Source: Labrys okinawensis
GTDB taxonomy: Bacteria; Pseudomonadota; Alphaproteobacteria; Rhizobiales; Labraceae
DNA: 64,000 nucleotides
Reading direction: 5' to 3'
NCBI RefSeq assembly: GCF_002982075.1
Contig: NZ_PUEJ01000006.1
Coordinates: 1 to 64,000, forward strand
In this document: piece after piece, positions 56,718 to 64,000 of the stretch
Layout: each line of letters starts with the position of its first letter
Position numbering within the stretch: position 1 is the first letter of the stretch
The notes under the pieces: model-generated
The model's input: the letters and a program-made list of their open reading frames with translations, nothing else
Database searches by the model: none
Told to the model about the DNA's origin: nothing
Translations under genes and position numbers: made by a program

Positions 56718-57971
56718 ATGCTGATATTCTTTCGCAAGCGTCTGTTCTGGCAGGTCTACCTCACTTTGCTCGCCTGTCTCGTCGTGCTGGCGCTGCTGGT
56801 CGGCTCGCTCTGGCGCATGGCGGGCGATACGGCCGGCGAACGCTGGGGGGCCCTGCGTGTCCGGCTGACCGACGAGCTGGTGCGCTTCCAGGAACGCACG
56901 CCGGAGGACCTGCCCACCGAGATCCGCAAGCTCAGCGAGGAAATGGGCGCTTCGATCTCCGTCTACAGCAAGGAACGCGTGCTGATCGCCTCGCGCGGTT
57001 TTCCCATCGCCCTGCCGGCCGGTGACGACGACGTGCCCCAGCGCTGGCTGGACCATGTCGTGCGTGTCGACCTGCCGGGCGGACGCACCGTGCTCGCGCA
57101 GTTGCCGCGGCCGCCGAAGCCGGGCCTGCGCGTCCTGCTGCTGGCCCTCCTGGTCGCCGGCGGCGTCGGCATCGCGGCCTGGCCGGCGACCGCGCGGCTG
57201 ACGCGCCGCCTCGAAACGCTGCGCGCCGGTGTCGAAAGCTGGGGCAGCGGCGCCCTGAGCCGGCGCGTGGCGGAACAGGGAACCGACGAGGTCGCCATGG
57301 TGGCTCGCAGCTTCAACGGCGCCGCCAGCCGGATCGAGGCCCTGGTCAATTCCCAGAAGGCGCTGCTCGCCAATGCCAGCCACGAATTGCGCTCGCCGCT
57401 GGCACGGCTGCGCATGGCGGTGGAAATCGGCGCGGACAAGCCCAGCGCGGCGGTGCGCGAGGAGATCAACCGCGACCTGCAGGAGATCGACCAGCTGGTG
57501 GAGGAAATCCTGCTCGCCAGCCGGCTCGATTATGCCGCCGCCACGCCGCTCGAAGGAGCACCGGTCGACCTCCTGGGCCTGGCGGCCGAAGAGGCTGCCC
57601 GCACCGGCGCCGCCGCCGATGGAGAGCCGGTGGAAATCCGCGGCGATGCCACGCTGCTGCGGCGGCTGATGCGCAATCTCCTGGAGAATGCCGGCAAGCA
57701 CGGCAAGCCGCCGGTGGAAATCACCATCGCCAGCGACCAGGGGCAGGCCCGCATCGAGGTGTGCGACCGCGGCCCCGGCATTGCCGAGAAAGAGCGGGAG
57801 CATCTGTTCGAGCCGTTCTACCGGCCCGTCGGCCGCAGCGAGACCGCCGGTGGCTGGGGCCTCGGCCTGGCGCTGGTGCGCCAGATCGCCGGGCGCCACC
57901 GGGGCTCGGTACGCTGCGAAAGCCGCGAAGGCGGCGGCAGCCGCTTCGTGGTGGAACTGCCGCTGGCGTGA
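56718..57971 (+). CDS. HAMP-domain sensor histidine kinase (CpxA-like)
   Basis: A 417-residue inner-membrane kinase. Two spans (residues about 13-33 and 137-155) flank a periplasmic sensor of roughly 100 residues; then HAMP, the H-box ASHELRSPLARLRMAVE (His222), and the ATPase boxes NLLENAGKHG, CDRGPGIAE and GWGLGLALVRQIAGRH. With the response regulator 120 bp upstream and the CpxP-like protein it makes a complete envelope-stress or metal-stress circuit. Confidence 0.93.
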   Translation: MLIFFRKRLFWQVYLTLLACLVVLALLVGSLWRMAGDTAGERWGALRVRLTDELVRFQERTPEDLPTEIRKLSEEMGASISVYSKERVLIASRGFPIALPAGDDDVPQRWLDHVVRVDLPGGRTVLAQLPRPPKPGLRVLLLALLVAGGVGIAAWPATARLTRRLETLRAGVESWGSGALSRRVAEQGTDEVAMVARSFNGAASRIEALVNSQKALLANASHELRSPLARLRMAVEIGADKPSAAVREEINRDLQEIDQLVEEILLASRLDYAAATPLEGAPVDLLGLAAEEAARTGAAADGEPVEIRGDATLLRRLMRNLLENAGKHGKPPVEITIASDQGQARIEVCDRGPGIAEKEREHLFEPFYRPVGRSETAGGWGLGLALVRQIAGRHRGSVRCESREGGGSRFVVELPLA

Positions 57972-58053
57972 AGGTGGAATGCTCCGAGACGGGAGATCAT
58001 GGTGAGGGGCTGCGCCAGCCATCCGACAAACCGGCTGTGGCGCAGCACCAACC

Positions 58054-58668
58054 TCACGCATGCGCCTGGGTGCCGAGGCGCCGGGCCAGGAAATCGGCTG
58101 CCTTCATGGCGCCTTCCGGCGAAATGGTGTGGTCGAGGCCAGGCTCGATGAAAAGCTCCGTGTCGACGCCTGCTCGCTCGAGGCGCTCGGCAGCCGCCTG
58201 GCTTTCGCGCGCAGGAATGATCCTGTCGTCCTCGCCATGAACGAGCAAAACCGCGCTTCCGGCCGCCGGCGCCAGCGGCTCCGGAGTCGCCAGCCTGGCG
58301 GAAAGGGCAACGACCGCCAGCGGCCAGCGGCCGGAGGCAAGCGCGTCGAGCGCCATGATCCCGCCCTGCGAGAAGCCCGCCAGAGCCACGCGACCGGGCG
58401 CTTGCGAAAAGCCGTGCCCATCGATCACATCCCGCAAGGTTGCGTCGAAGGCCGGGCGCGCCGCGACAACGCGCCCGCCGCGGTTCTGCGCAGTCACGCC
58501 GGCGACGCTGAACCACTGGTGTCCCCTGCCGGCATCGGAGGCGAAGGGCGCGTCCGGCGCGGCCAGCACGGCGCCCGGCAGCATCTCGCGCCAGATGTCA
58601 CCCAGATGCATGAGGTCGCCGCCATTGCTGCCCACGCCATGCAGGAGGATGATCAGACTGTCCCTCAT
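58054..58668 (-). CDS. Phospholipase/carboxylesterase-like alpha/beta hydrolase
   Basis: A 204-residue alpha/beta hydrolase of the acyl-protein thioesterase/YpfH type. LIILLHGVGSNGGDLM is the oxyanion-loop start, VALAGFSQGGIMALDA has the serine nucleophile (GFSQG), VLLVHGEDDRIIP the aspartate and PGLDHTISPEG the histidine. Its ATG overlaps the stop of the upstream glutathione-reductase gene by four bases, so it is the last gene of a LysR-headed operon. Substrate unknown. Confidence 0.92.
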   Translation of the reverse strand: MRDSLIILLHGVGSNGGDLMHLGDIWREMLPGAVLAAPDAPFASDAGRGHQWFSVAGVTAQNRGGRVVAARPAFDATLRDVIDGHGFSQAPGRVALAGFSQGGIMALDALASGRWPLAVVALSARLATPEPLAPAAGSAVLLVHGEDDRIIPARESQAAAERLERAGVDTELFIEPGLDHTISPEGAMKAADFLARRLGTQAHA

Positions 58669-59642
58669 GCCGCCTTGGCCTCGACGGCGGCGAGGCCCGG
58701 CAGATCGGGGCCGACAGGCACGATGCCATTGGGGTTGAGCGCCTTGATCGAATAATAGCCGCGCTTGATGTGATCGATGCTGACGGTGTCGCGAATGCCG
58801 GGGACGGCCAGCACGGCGCGCAGATAGGCCGAGAGCGCCGGATAGTCGGCCAGTCGCCTGAGATTGCATTTGAACAGGCCGTGATAGGCGGCATCGAAGC
58901 GCACCAGCGTCACGAACAGGCGGATATCGGCCTCCGTCAGGCGGGCGCCGAACAGGAAGGGGCCGCCGGCGGTGAGGCGCCGCTCCAGCCGATCCAGCAT
59001 GGCGAAGATCCCCCAGAAGGCCTCTTCATAGGCTTCCTGCGTGGTGGCGAAGCCGGCGCGATAGACGCCGTTGTTGAGGCTGGGATAGATCGCCTCGTTC
59101 AGGGCGTCGATCTCCCAGCGCAGATTCCCGGGATAGAGATCGATCTCGCCCCGGGCGAGCGCGCCGAACCCGTCATTGAACATGCGCAGGATGTCGGCGG
59201 ACTCGTTGTTGACGATGGTGCCGCGCTGCTTGTCCCACAGCACCGGCACGGTGGCGCGGCCGGTATAGGTGGGATCGGCGCGGGTGTAGATCTCATGCAT
59301 ATAGGTGGCGCCGTTCACCGTGTCGGGCGTGGCGCCGGGATAGGTGCCGAAGCGCCAGCCCTGCTCGGTGGTGGCCGGCTCGACCACGCTGACGGAGATG
59401 ACGTCATCGAGGCCCTTGAGCTTGCGCCCGATCAGGGTGCGCGAGGCCCAGGGGCAGATCAGCGCGACATAGAGATGATAGCGCCCCGCCTCGGCCTTGA
59501 AGCCGGCCTCGCCCGTGGGCCCGGCGCCGCCGTCGGGCGTGACCCAGTTGCGGAATTTCGAGGCCTGGCGCACGAAGCCGCCCTGCTTGTCGGTCGCCTG
59601 CACCGGATGCCAGTCGGCGCTCCATTTTCCGTTGACCAGCAT
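58665..59642 (-). CDS. yqjG: Glutathionyl-hydroquinone reductase (YqjG/ECM4 type GST)
   Basis: A Xi-class glutathione transferase that reduces glutathionyl-hydroquinones. The 325-residue protein has the active-site Cys in ALICPWASRTLIGRKL, TVPVLWDKQRGTIVNNESADI (glutathione site) and the C-terminal TEADIRLFVTLVRFDAAYHGLFKCN, all hallmarks of the family. It follows the VOC gene by 3 bp and overlaps the hydrolase gene. Points to quinone or aromatic stress. Confidence 0.95.
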   Translation of the reverse strand: MLVNGKWSADWHPVQATDKQGGFVRQASKFRNWVTPDGGAGPTGEAGFKAEAGRYHLYVALICPWASRTLIGRKLKGLDDVISVSVVEPATTEQGWRFGTYPGATPDTVNGATYMHEIYTRADPTYTGRATVPVLWDKQRGTIVNNESADILRMFNDGFGALARGEIDLYPGNLRWEIDALNEAIYPSLNNGVYRAGFATTQEAYEEAFWGIFAMLDRLERRLTAGGPFLFGARLTEADIRLFVTLVRFDAAYHGLFKCNLRRLADYPALSAYLRAVLAVPGIRDTVSIDHIKRGYYSIKALNPNGIVPVGPDLPGLAAVEAKAA

Positions 59643-59645
59643 GAC

Positions 59646-60497
59646 TCAGCCTTTGCGGGTGACGACGGAGAACGAGGTTCCCCAGGGATCGTGCAGGGCG
59701 AAACCGCCCGCCTTTTCCCTGATGGCAACGCCGGCAGCCTGCACCCGGTTCCGCAGGGCGGCAAGGATCTCTTCATCGGCTGCGATCATCTCCACCTCGG
59801 CCAGGCCCGTCGAGGGGAAAGCGCGCTCGCCCGCCCCGCGGCTGTTCCAGATATTGGCGGCGAGATGATGGTGATAACCGCCCGTCGCAAAGAAGCTGGC
59901 GCCGGGATAGCGCGCGGTGAGATCGAAACCGAGTACGCCGCCGAAAAAGGCATCCGCCGGCTCGATGGCTCCGACCTGGAGATGCACATGGCCGACGATG
60001 CCGCCGGCAGGATAGCCCTGCCAGCGTGTCGTGCCGGCTTCGGCAATCACGTCCTGCACGTCCAGGCGTTCGGTCGACATGGCCACCGTGCCGCCGTCGA
60101 CGGTCCAGGCGCTGCGCGGGCGGTCGGCATAGACCTCGATGCCGTTGCCTTCGGGATCGGACAGATAGATCGCCTCGCTGACCAGGTGATCCGAAGCACC
60201 CTGGAGCGGCAGCCGCGTCTCGACGACATGTTTGAGCCAGCGACCGAGATCGGCTCGGCTGGGCAATAGGAAGGCCGTATGGAACAGGCCGGCCTCGCGG
60301 GGCGAACGCCGCCGGGCCTGTGGGTCGTGGCGCAGTTCCAGCAGGACCGCGTCGCCGGCTCCAAGCCGGCGCAGGCCCGCCTCCGACGACAGGGGCTGCA
60401 GGCCGATCGCCTGTTCATAGAAGCGGCTGGCGGCATCGAGGTCGTGCACGGTCAGGCTGACCGCGCCGATGCTGAGGGGTGCGTCACTGGCTGACAT
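59646..60497 (-). CDS. VOC family protein (two-domain, extradiol dioxygenase-like)
   Basis: A 283-residue protein with two vicinal-oxygen-chelate modules. The first begins GAVSLTVHDLDAASRFYEQAIGL and includes GLFHTAFLLPSR; the second begins VGHVHLQVGAIEPADAFF and includes GGYHHHLAANIW. Metal ligands are the His and Glu of these modules (HLQVG, GIEVYAD). Similar to CatE-like catechol-2,3-dioxygenases; aromatic substrate likely but unproved. Confidence 0.9.
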   Translation of the reverse strand: MSASDAPLSIGAVSLTVHDLDAASRFYEQAIGLQPLSSEAGLRRLGAGDAVLLELRHDPQARRRSPREAGLFHTAFLLPSRADLGRWLKHVVETRLPLQGASDHLVSEAIYLSDPEGNGIEVYADRPRSAWTVDGGTVAMSTERLDVQDVIAEAGTTRWQGYPAGGIVGHVHLQVGAIEPADAFFGGVLGFDLTARYPGASFFATGGYHHHLAANIWNSRGAGERAFPSTGLAEVEMIAADEEILAALRNRVQAAGVAIREKAGGFALHDPWGTSFSVVTRKG

Positions 60498-60540
60498 GGC
60501 ATCCTCCTGATGAGGGCGGGTTGACGCGAGGGGTACCGCG

Positions 60541-60957
60541 TTAGCTGGCGGCGCCGCGCGAAGGGGTCGGCCGCAGCGCCAGGGCGCCGTCGCCGATCAA
60601 GGCAAGCGCGAGCAGGCCGACGATCCACAACGCCAGATATTCCCAGCCACCGTTGGGATTGGTGAAGAAGAACCCGGCCGGGCCGTGCACGGTGGCGATG
60701 GCGCCCGCCAGGACGGGAATCAGGGCCAGGGCGGCGAGGCGCGGCCAGACGCCGAGAATGAGCGCGAGGGCCCCGATGACCTCCCAGGCGATGGTCACAT
60801 AAGCGAGCGCTGGCGGCAAGCCGAGCGATGCGAAGAACTGGGCGGTGCCGGCCGGCGTGAACACGAAGATCTTCAGCCCGGCATGGGCCAGGAAGAGGAT
60901 ACCGAGCGCCAGGCGCAGCAGGAGGGCGGCATAGGGAGCAGTGCGGGTGTCGAACAT
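60541..60957 (-). CDS. DoxX family membrane protein
   Basis: A 138-residue protein with four membrane spans (LLLRLALGILFLAHAG, YVTIAWEVIGALALILG, LAALALIPVLAGAIA, YLALWIVGLLALALIG), matching DoxX/DoxD-type proteins, which are often found with oxidative-stress or thiol functions. The ATG at 60957 with GGAG upstream is used. First gene of the DoxX-VOC-yqjG-hydrolase series. Confidence 0.9.
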   Translation of the reverse strand: MFDTRTAPYAALLLRLALGILFLAHAGLKIFVFTPAGTAQFFASLGLPPALAYVTIAWEVIGALALILGVWPRLAALALIPVLAGAIATVHGPAGFFFTNPNGGWEYLALWIVGLLALALIGDGALALRPTPSRGAAS

Positions 60958-61086
60958 GATCGTCTCCGGGGGATAGGATTGCTGCCCGCACACTGCACCA
61001 TTTCCATCCCGGAGATTATCCCGGTACCAGACAGAATATTCCTTCCATATCGGAATTTATATCGAGATCCATGATAGCTGACCGTC

Positions 61087-61168
61087 ATTGCGCGCGGAAG
61101 CGAAGCAATCCATGGGCCGTAGACCCTCCACCTTTAAGCCGCTGGATTGCTTCGCTTCAGCGCGCAAT
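61087..61168. repeat. Inverted repeat family F (26-bp arms, one mismatch)
   Basis: ATTGCGCGCGGAAGCGAAGC and its inverse (ending CGCGCAAT) at 61087-61112 and 61143-61168, inner ends CAATCCA/TGGATTG. This CATTGCGAGCGAAGCGAAGCAATCC-like type is common in rhizobia. Confidence 0.75.
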
Positions 61169-61205
61169 CACGGAGATGGTGCGTCGAACTTTACGCGGAT
61201 CGGTT

Positions 61206-62117
61206 TCAGGACCACCCCTGCTCCCAGGGAGGCCTGCCGCGGTAGCGTTCTGCCAGGAAGTCGACGAGGACGCGGATCTTGGTCGCCAGATGGCGGCCGG
61301 GCGGATAGAGGGCGTAGGCGCCGAGCGGCCTGTGCTCGAAGCTGCGCAGCAGGGGCTTGAGGCGACCCGCCTGCAGCGCTTCACCGGCCAGGAAGCTCGG
61401 GCCACAGGCAATGCCGAGCCCGGCTTCCGCCGCCTTGAAACTGGCCTCTCCGTTCGAGAATTGCAGCCGCCCCCTGACCCCCACCTGCAGCGGCGCGCCA
61501 TCGGCCTGGAAGCGCCAGCTCAGCGGGTCGCTGAAATTGGTATCGATGACGCATTCGTGCCGCGTCAGCTCCAGCGGATGCAGAGGCTCGCCATGGGCAG
61601 CGAGATAGGCGGGCGCCGCCGCCGTCACGATGCGGGTCTCGCAGAGCTTGCGGGCAATCAGGCTGGAATCGCCGGGATTGCCGATGCGGATCGCCATGTC
61701 GAAGCCTTCATCGACCAGGCTGACCACGCGGTCGGTGAAACCGACATCGAGCTGAATGTCGGGATAGAGCTTGGCGAAGGCGACGAAGGCCGGCGCCAGA
61801 TGCATGGTGCCGAAGCTGAGGGGCACGGAGAGCTTGATGCGCCCGGCCGCCAGGCCCGAGGCACTGCGGACGGAAGCGTCGAGGGCATCGAATTCCTCCA
61901 GGACGGCCTTGATGCGTTCGTAATAGGCACGGCCGATCTCGGTCGGCGACAGGGCCCGCGTGGTGCGCTTGAGCAGTTGCACGCCCAGATCGGCTTCCAG
62001 CCGCGACACCAGCTTGGAGGCCTGGCCGGAGCTGGTACCGAGCCGCGCCGCCGCATGGGAGAAGCTGCCGGCCTCCAGCACTGCCACGAACATGCGGTCG
62101 CATTCGAGCCGTTCCAT
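61206..62117 (-). CDS. LysR family transcriptional regulator
   Basis: A 303-residue LysR protein: MERLECDRMFVAVLEAGSFS and SGQASKLVSRLEADLGVQLL form the helix-turn-helix; the effector domain begins RIKLSVPLSFGTMHLAPAF, as in AaeR/PecT-like regulators of aromatic or quinone stress genes. It is on the same strand as, and upstream of, the DoxX-to-hydrolase series, separated by a repeat-filled 248-bp gap, and probably activates it. Confidence 0.92.
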   Translation of the reverse strand: MERLECDRMFVAVLEAGSFSHAAARLGTSSGQASKLVSRLEADLGVQLLKRTTRALSPTEIGRAYYERIKAVLEEFDALDASVRSASGLAAGRIKLSVPLSFGTMHLAPAFVAFAKLYPDIQLDVGFTDRVVSLVDEGFDMAIRIGNPGDSSLIARKLCETRIVTAAAPAYLAAHGEPLHPLELTRHECVIDTNFSDPLSWRFQADGAPLQVGVRGRLQFSNGEASFKAAEAGLGIACGPSFLAGEALQAGRLKPLLRSFEHRPLGAYALYPPGRHLATKIRVLVDFLAERYRGRPPWEQGWS

Positions 62118-62228
62118 GCATTGCTTCCGGTCTGGAGCGAATATAGTCAGAATTTACAGAAACCGCTCGAAGATGGAAGAAATGGCCGTCGAACGCAACA
62201 ATTTCAACTGGGAAAGCGCGAGGGTTGG

Positions 62229-62265
62229 TTTGTCATGCCCGGGCTTGTCCCCGGCATGACAAAGG
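62229..62265. repeat. Short unit of repeat family C
   Basis: TTTGTCATGCCCGGGCTTGT and CCCCGGCATGACAAA facing each other, between the LysR and transglutaminase-like genes. Confidence 0.6.
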
Positions 62266-62295
62266 TCGAGCTGTTTCAGGTTGGGGGTGAGGGAT

Positions 62296-63177
62296 TCAAG
62301 CCCCTTCCACCTCCTCGACATCCACGCCGACCCAGAGCCCGATGAAGGCGGAGGGCGTGCCGATGAAGGAACCCGATATCGGTATGGCCTGGTGCGGCTC
62401 CCGCACGGCGGCGATGCGAATCAGCCGGTCGGACGCCACCAGTCCGTTGGTGGGGTCGAACTCGATCCAGCCGATATCGGGCAGATAGACGTCGGCCCAG
62501 GCATGGGTTGCTCCCGCTCCCTGCAGCACGGGCGCTCCGGTCTCCGGCGGCGGATCGAACAGATAGCCGGAGACGAAGCGCGCGCCGAAGCCGAGCAGCC
62601 GGGCTGCGGCGATGAACAGGGCCGCGAAGTCGCGGCAGGCGCCGCTGCGGTTCGCGAAGGTGAAGGCCGGGTCCTGGGTCGACTGCTCGAAACGCGTGAC
62701 ATAGGCAAACTCGCCATGGATCTCCTGGCACAGGCCGGTGAGCAGATCCCGCGCCCCGCCCGGATGGCGCCTGGGGGCACCGGCGATCCAGAGCCTGAGA
62801 TCGTCGGGATAGTCGTCGGCCGAGGCGAGCATGGCGGCACCGAGATCGATGGTCTCGTCGGCCGAATAGGTCACGGGAAAGGGTGCCTCCCCGCCGGTCA
62901 AATGGGCGGTCGGCACGGCCGAGGCGAAGCGCTCGATCTCGAGCCGGCTCTCGATCGACAATTCGCTGGCCTGCCCGGTGAACACGCCTGTACAGACCTC
63001 GTTGCCGAACACGTCATAGGTCCAGACGAATTCGGCCGGCAGCGAGGTGGAGAGGGTGGCCGAGATCAGCCGCATCTCGTGGCTGTCACGCGGGCGCAGC
63101 ATCATGCGGTGCGGCCCAAAGCTGACCGATTCGGCATAGCGATAGGTCGTGCGATGGCTGACGATCAGGCGTTTCAA
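62296..63177 (-). CDS. Transglutaminase-like family protein
   Basis: A 293-residue protein with the bacterial transglutaminase-like N-terminal domain (LIVSHRTTYRYAESVSFGPHRMMLRPRD in parts) and a papain-like catalytic core: Cys in NRSGACRDFAALFI, His in ATHAWADVYLP and Asp in WIEFDPTNGL. Members act as cysteine peptidases or amidases; cytosolic here, since no signal peptide is seen. Monocistronic. Confidence 0.93.
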   Translation of the reverse strand: MKRLIVSHRTTYRYAESVSFGPHRMMLRPRDSHEMRLISATLSTSLPAEFVWTYDVFGNEVCTGVFTGQASELSIESRLEIERFASAVPTAHLTGGEAPFPVTYSADETIDLGAAMLASADDYPDDLRLWIAGAPRRHPGGARDLLTGLCQEIHGEFAYVTRFEQSTQDPAFTFANRSGACRDFAALFIAAARLLGFGARFVSGYLFDPPPETGAPVLQGAGATHAWADVYLPDIGWIEFDPTNGLVASDRLIRIAAVREPHQAIPISGSFIGTPSAFIGLWVGVDVEEVEGA

Positions 63178-63371
63178 GGCACGAACTCCCTTCAGGCAGC
63201 AGATTCGTTCCGGTCCGGATGGACGATACGAAAAAATAGGGTAAGACCGAACGAGCCGGCGATTGGGAAACTCTTGCCGGGCGATCGAGTTTCATGATCT
63301 GGCGAATTCGCCGCGAATCATAAAGACACTCGAGCCAATCCGTTGGATTGGCTTGGAAACAAGGAGTGACG

Positions 63372-64000
63372 ATGGCAGGGCCGCCGGGCATCAGGGCACG
63401 ATCGCAGGGTTTCGCCGATATTTTCGACCGCTCCACCGGGGGCGCCCTTACACCGCTCAACGTGGTGATCGAGCGCGTGCTGAGCCCGGTTCGGGCGATG
63501 ATCGAGGGGCGCGAGACCCTGATGTTCGGTACCAACTCCTATCTCGGCCTCAATTTCGATCCCGCCTGCATCGAGGCCGCCGGCGCCGCGCTGGCGAGCT
63601 TCGGCACCGGCTCCACCGCCTCGCGCGTCGCCAGCGGCAATCAGGCCCTGCATGTCGAGCTCGAAAAGGCCATCGCCGAGCTCTATGGCCGGCGCGACGC
63701 CGTGGTGTTCTCCACCGGCTTCATGGCCAATCTCGGCGCGATCGGCGGGCTGGTGCGCGAGGGCGACGCCGCGGTGCTCGATGCCCACTGCCATGCCTCG
63801 ATCTTCGATGCCTGCAGGCTCTCGGGCGCGAAGATCCTCACCTTCAAGCACAATGACGCTGCCGATCTCGCCCGGGTCATCGCGGAAAGCGGCATCGCGG
63901 CCAGCCGCACGCTCGTCATCGTCGAGGGCCTCTACAGCGTGCTCGGGGATGTCGCCAGCCTTGAGGCGATCAGCACCGTGACCTCGCAAACCGGCGCCGT
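63372..64000 (+). CDS. Alpha-oxoamine synthase family PLP enzyme, serine palmitoyltransferase-like (partial)
   Basis: The frame is open from an ATG behind AAGGAG to the window edge (209 codons). It reads NVVIERVLSPVRAMIEG, LMFGTNSYLGLNFDP, GTGSTASRVASGN, AVVFSTGFMANLGAIGGLV and DAHCHASIFDACRLSG, the alpha-oxoamine synthase pattern with the PLP-stacking His. The motif order is closest to bacterial serine palmitoyltransferases and related enzymes that condense an acyl-thioester with an amino acid; 8-amino-7-oxononanoate synthase is the alternative. The PLP lysine lies beyond the edge. Confidence 0.88.
   Translation, partial: MAGPPGIRARSQGFADIFDRSTGGALTPLNVVIERVLSPVRAMIEGRETLMFGTNSYLGLNFDPACIEAAGAALASFGTGSTASRVASGNQALHVELEKAIAELYGRRDAVVFSTGFMANLGAIGGLVREGDAAVLDAHCHASIFDACRLSGAKILTFKHNDAADLARVIAESGIAASRTLVIVEGLYSVLGDVASLEAISTVTSQTGA

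Overview
The window reads as chromosome of a high-GC alphaproteobacterium of the order Hyphomicrobiales (Rhizobiales). The grounds are GC-rich codon use throughout, a RegB/RegA (ActS/ActR) redox two-component pair, a CycM-type membrane-anchored cytochrome c, an intracellular polyhydroxyalkanoate depolymerase, a long-form HPF next to PtsN, a pyruvate carboxylase of about 1150 residues, and intergenic spaces packed with palindromic repeats of the kind common in rhizobial relatives. Genus cannot be fixed from the sequence alone.

Layout. 1-700: 3' part of an IS630-family element with a -1 frameshift site. 1.0-12.1 kb: housekeeping genes (dapB, ptsN-hpf, a GhrA-like reductase, an Ogt-type methyltransferase, an MBL hydrolase, a GNAT, a LysR regulator divergent from ilvD), then a TetR regulator and a 3-hydroxyisobutyrate-dehydrogenase-like oxidoreductase that share a near-identical palindromic operator, then an MscS channel. 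12.5-16.7 kb: a three-gene operon whose first two proteins are the bacterial counterparts of the two halves of tomato Tm-1, and a ParDE module with a large palindrome in front. 16.8-20 kb: a YejF-type double ATPase, ModB and a ModE-like regulator, each without its usual partners. 20-36.4 kb: M16 peptidase, PHA depolymerase, a BKACE plus thioesterase pair resembling carnitine catabolism, cytochrome c, kdsB-pheA, nudC-HIT, pyc and small secreted proteins.

36.6-43.5 kb is the accessory region: VapBC, a LysR regulator, HicB with a decayed hicA, and the most notable item of the window, a long prokaryotic Argonaute (809 aa) whose PIWI catalytic residues are missing, overlapping a PD-(D/E)xK-type nuclease gene. 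This matches the architecture of catalytically dead long-B pAgo systems that act through a separate effector nuclease. A 124-aa gene of unknown function is divergent from it and an 88-aa gene follows the nuclease. The island lies directly upstream of pheT, with no pheS in sight.

43.9-64 kb: pheT, uppP, an NDUFA9-like SDR, regB/regA with a 736-bp spacer holding a hairpin with perfect 24-bp arms, glutathione-dependent formaldehyde dehydrogenase, a CpxPRA-like envelope-stress set, a LysR-headed cluster (DoxX, VOC, glutathionyl-hydroquinone reductase, esterase), a transglutaminase-like protein and the 5' part of an AONS/serine-palmitoyltransferase-family gene running off the right edge.

At least six families of intergenic palindromic or MITE-like repeats occur here, several with perfect arms of 24-26 bp. 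No tRNA, rRNA or CRISPR array was seen.
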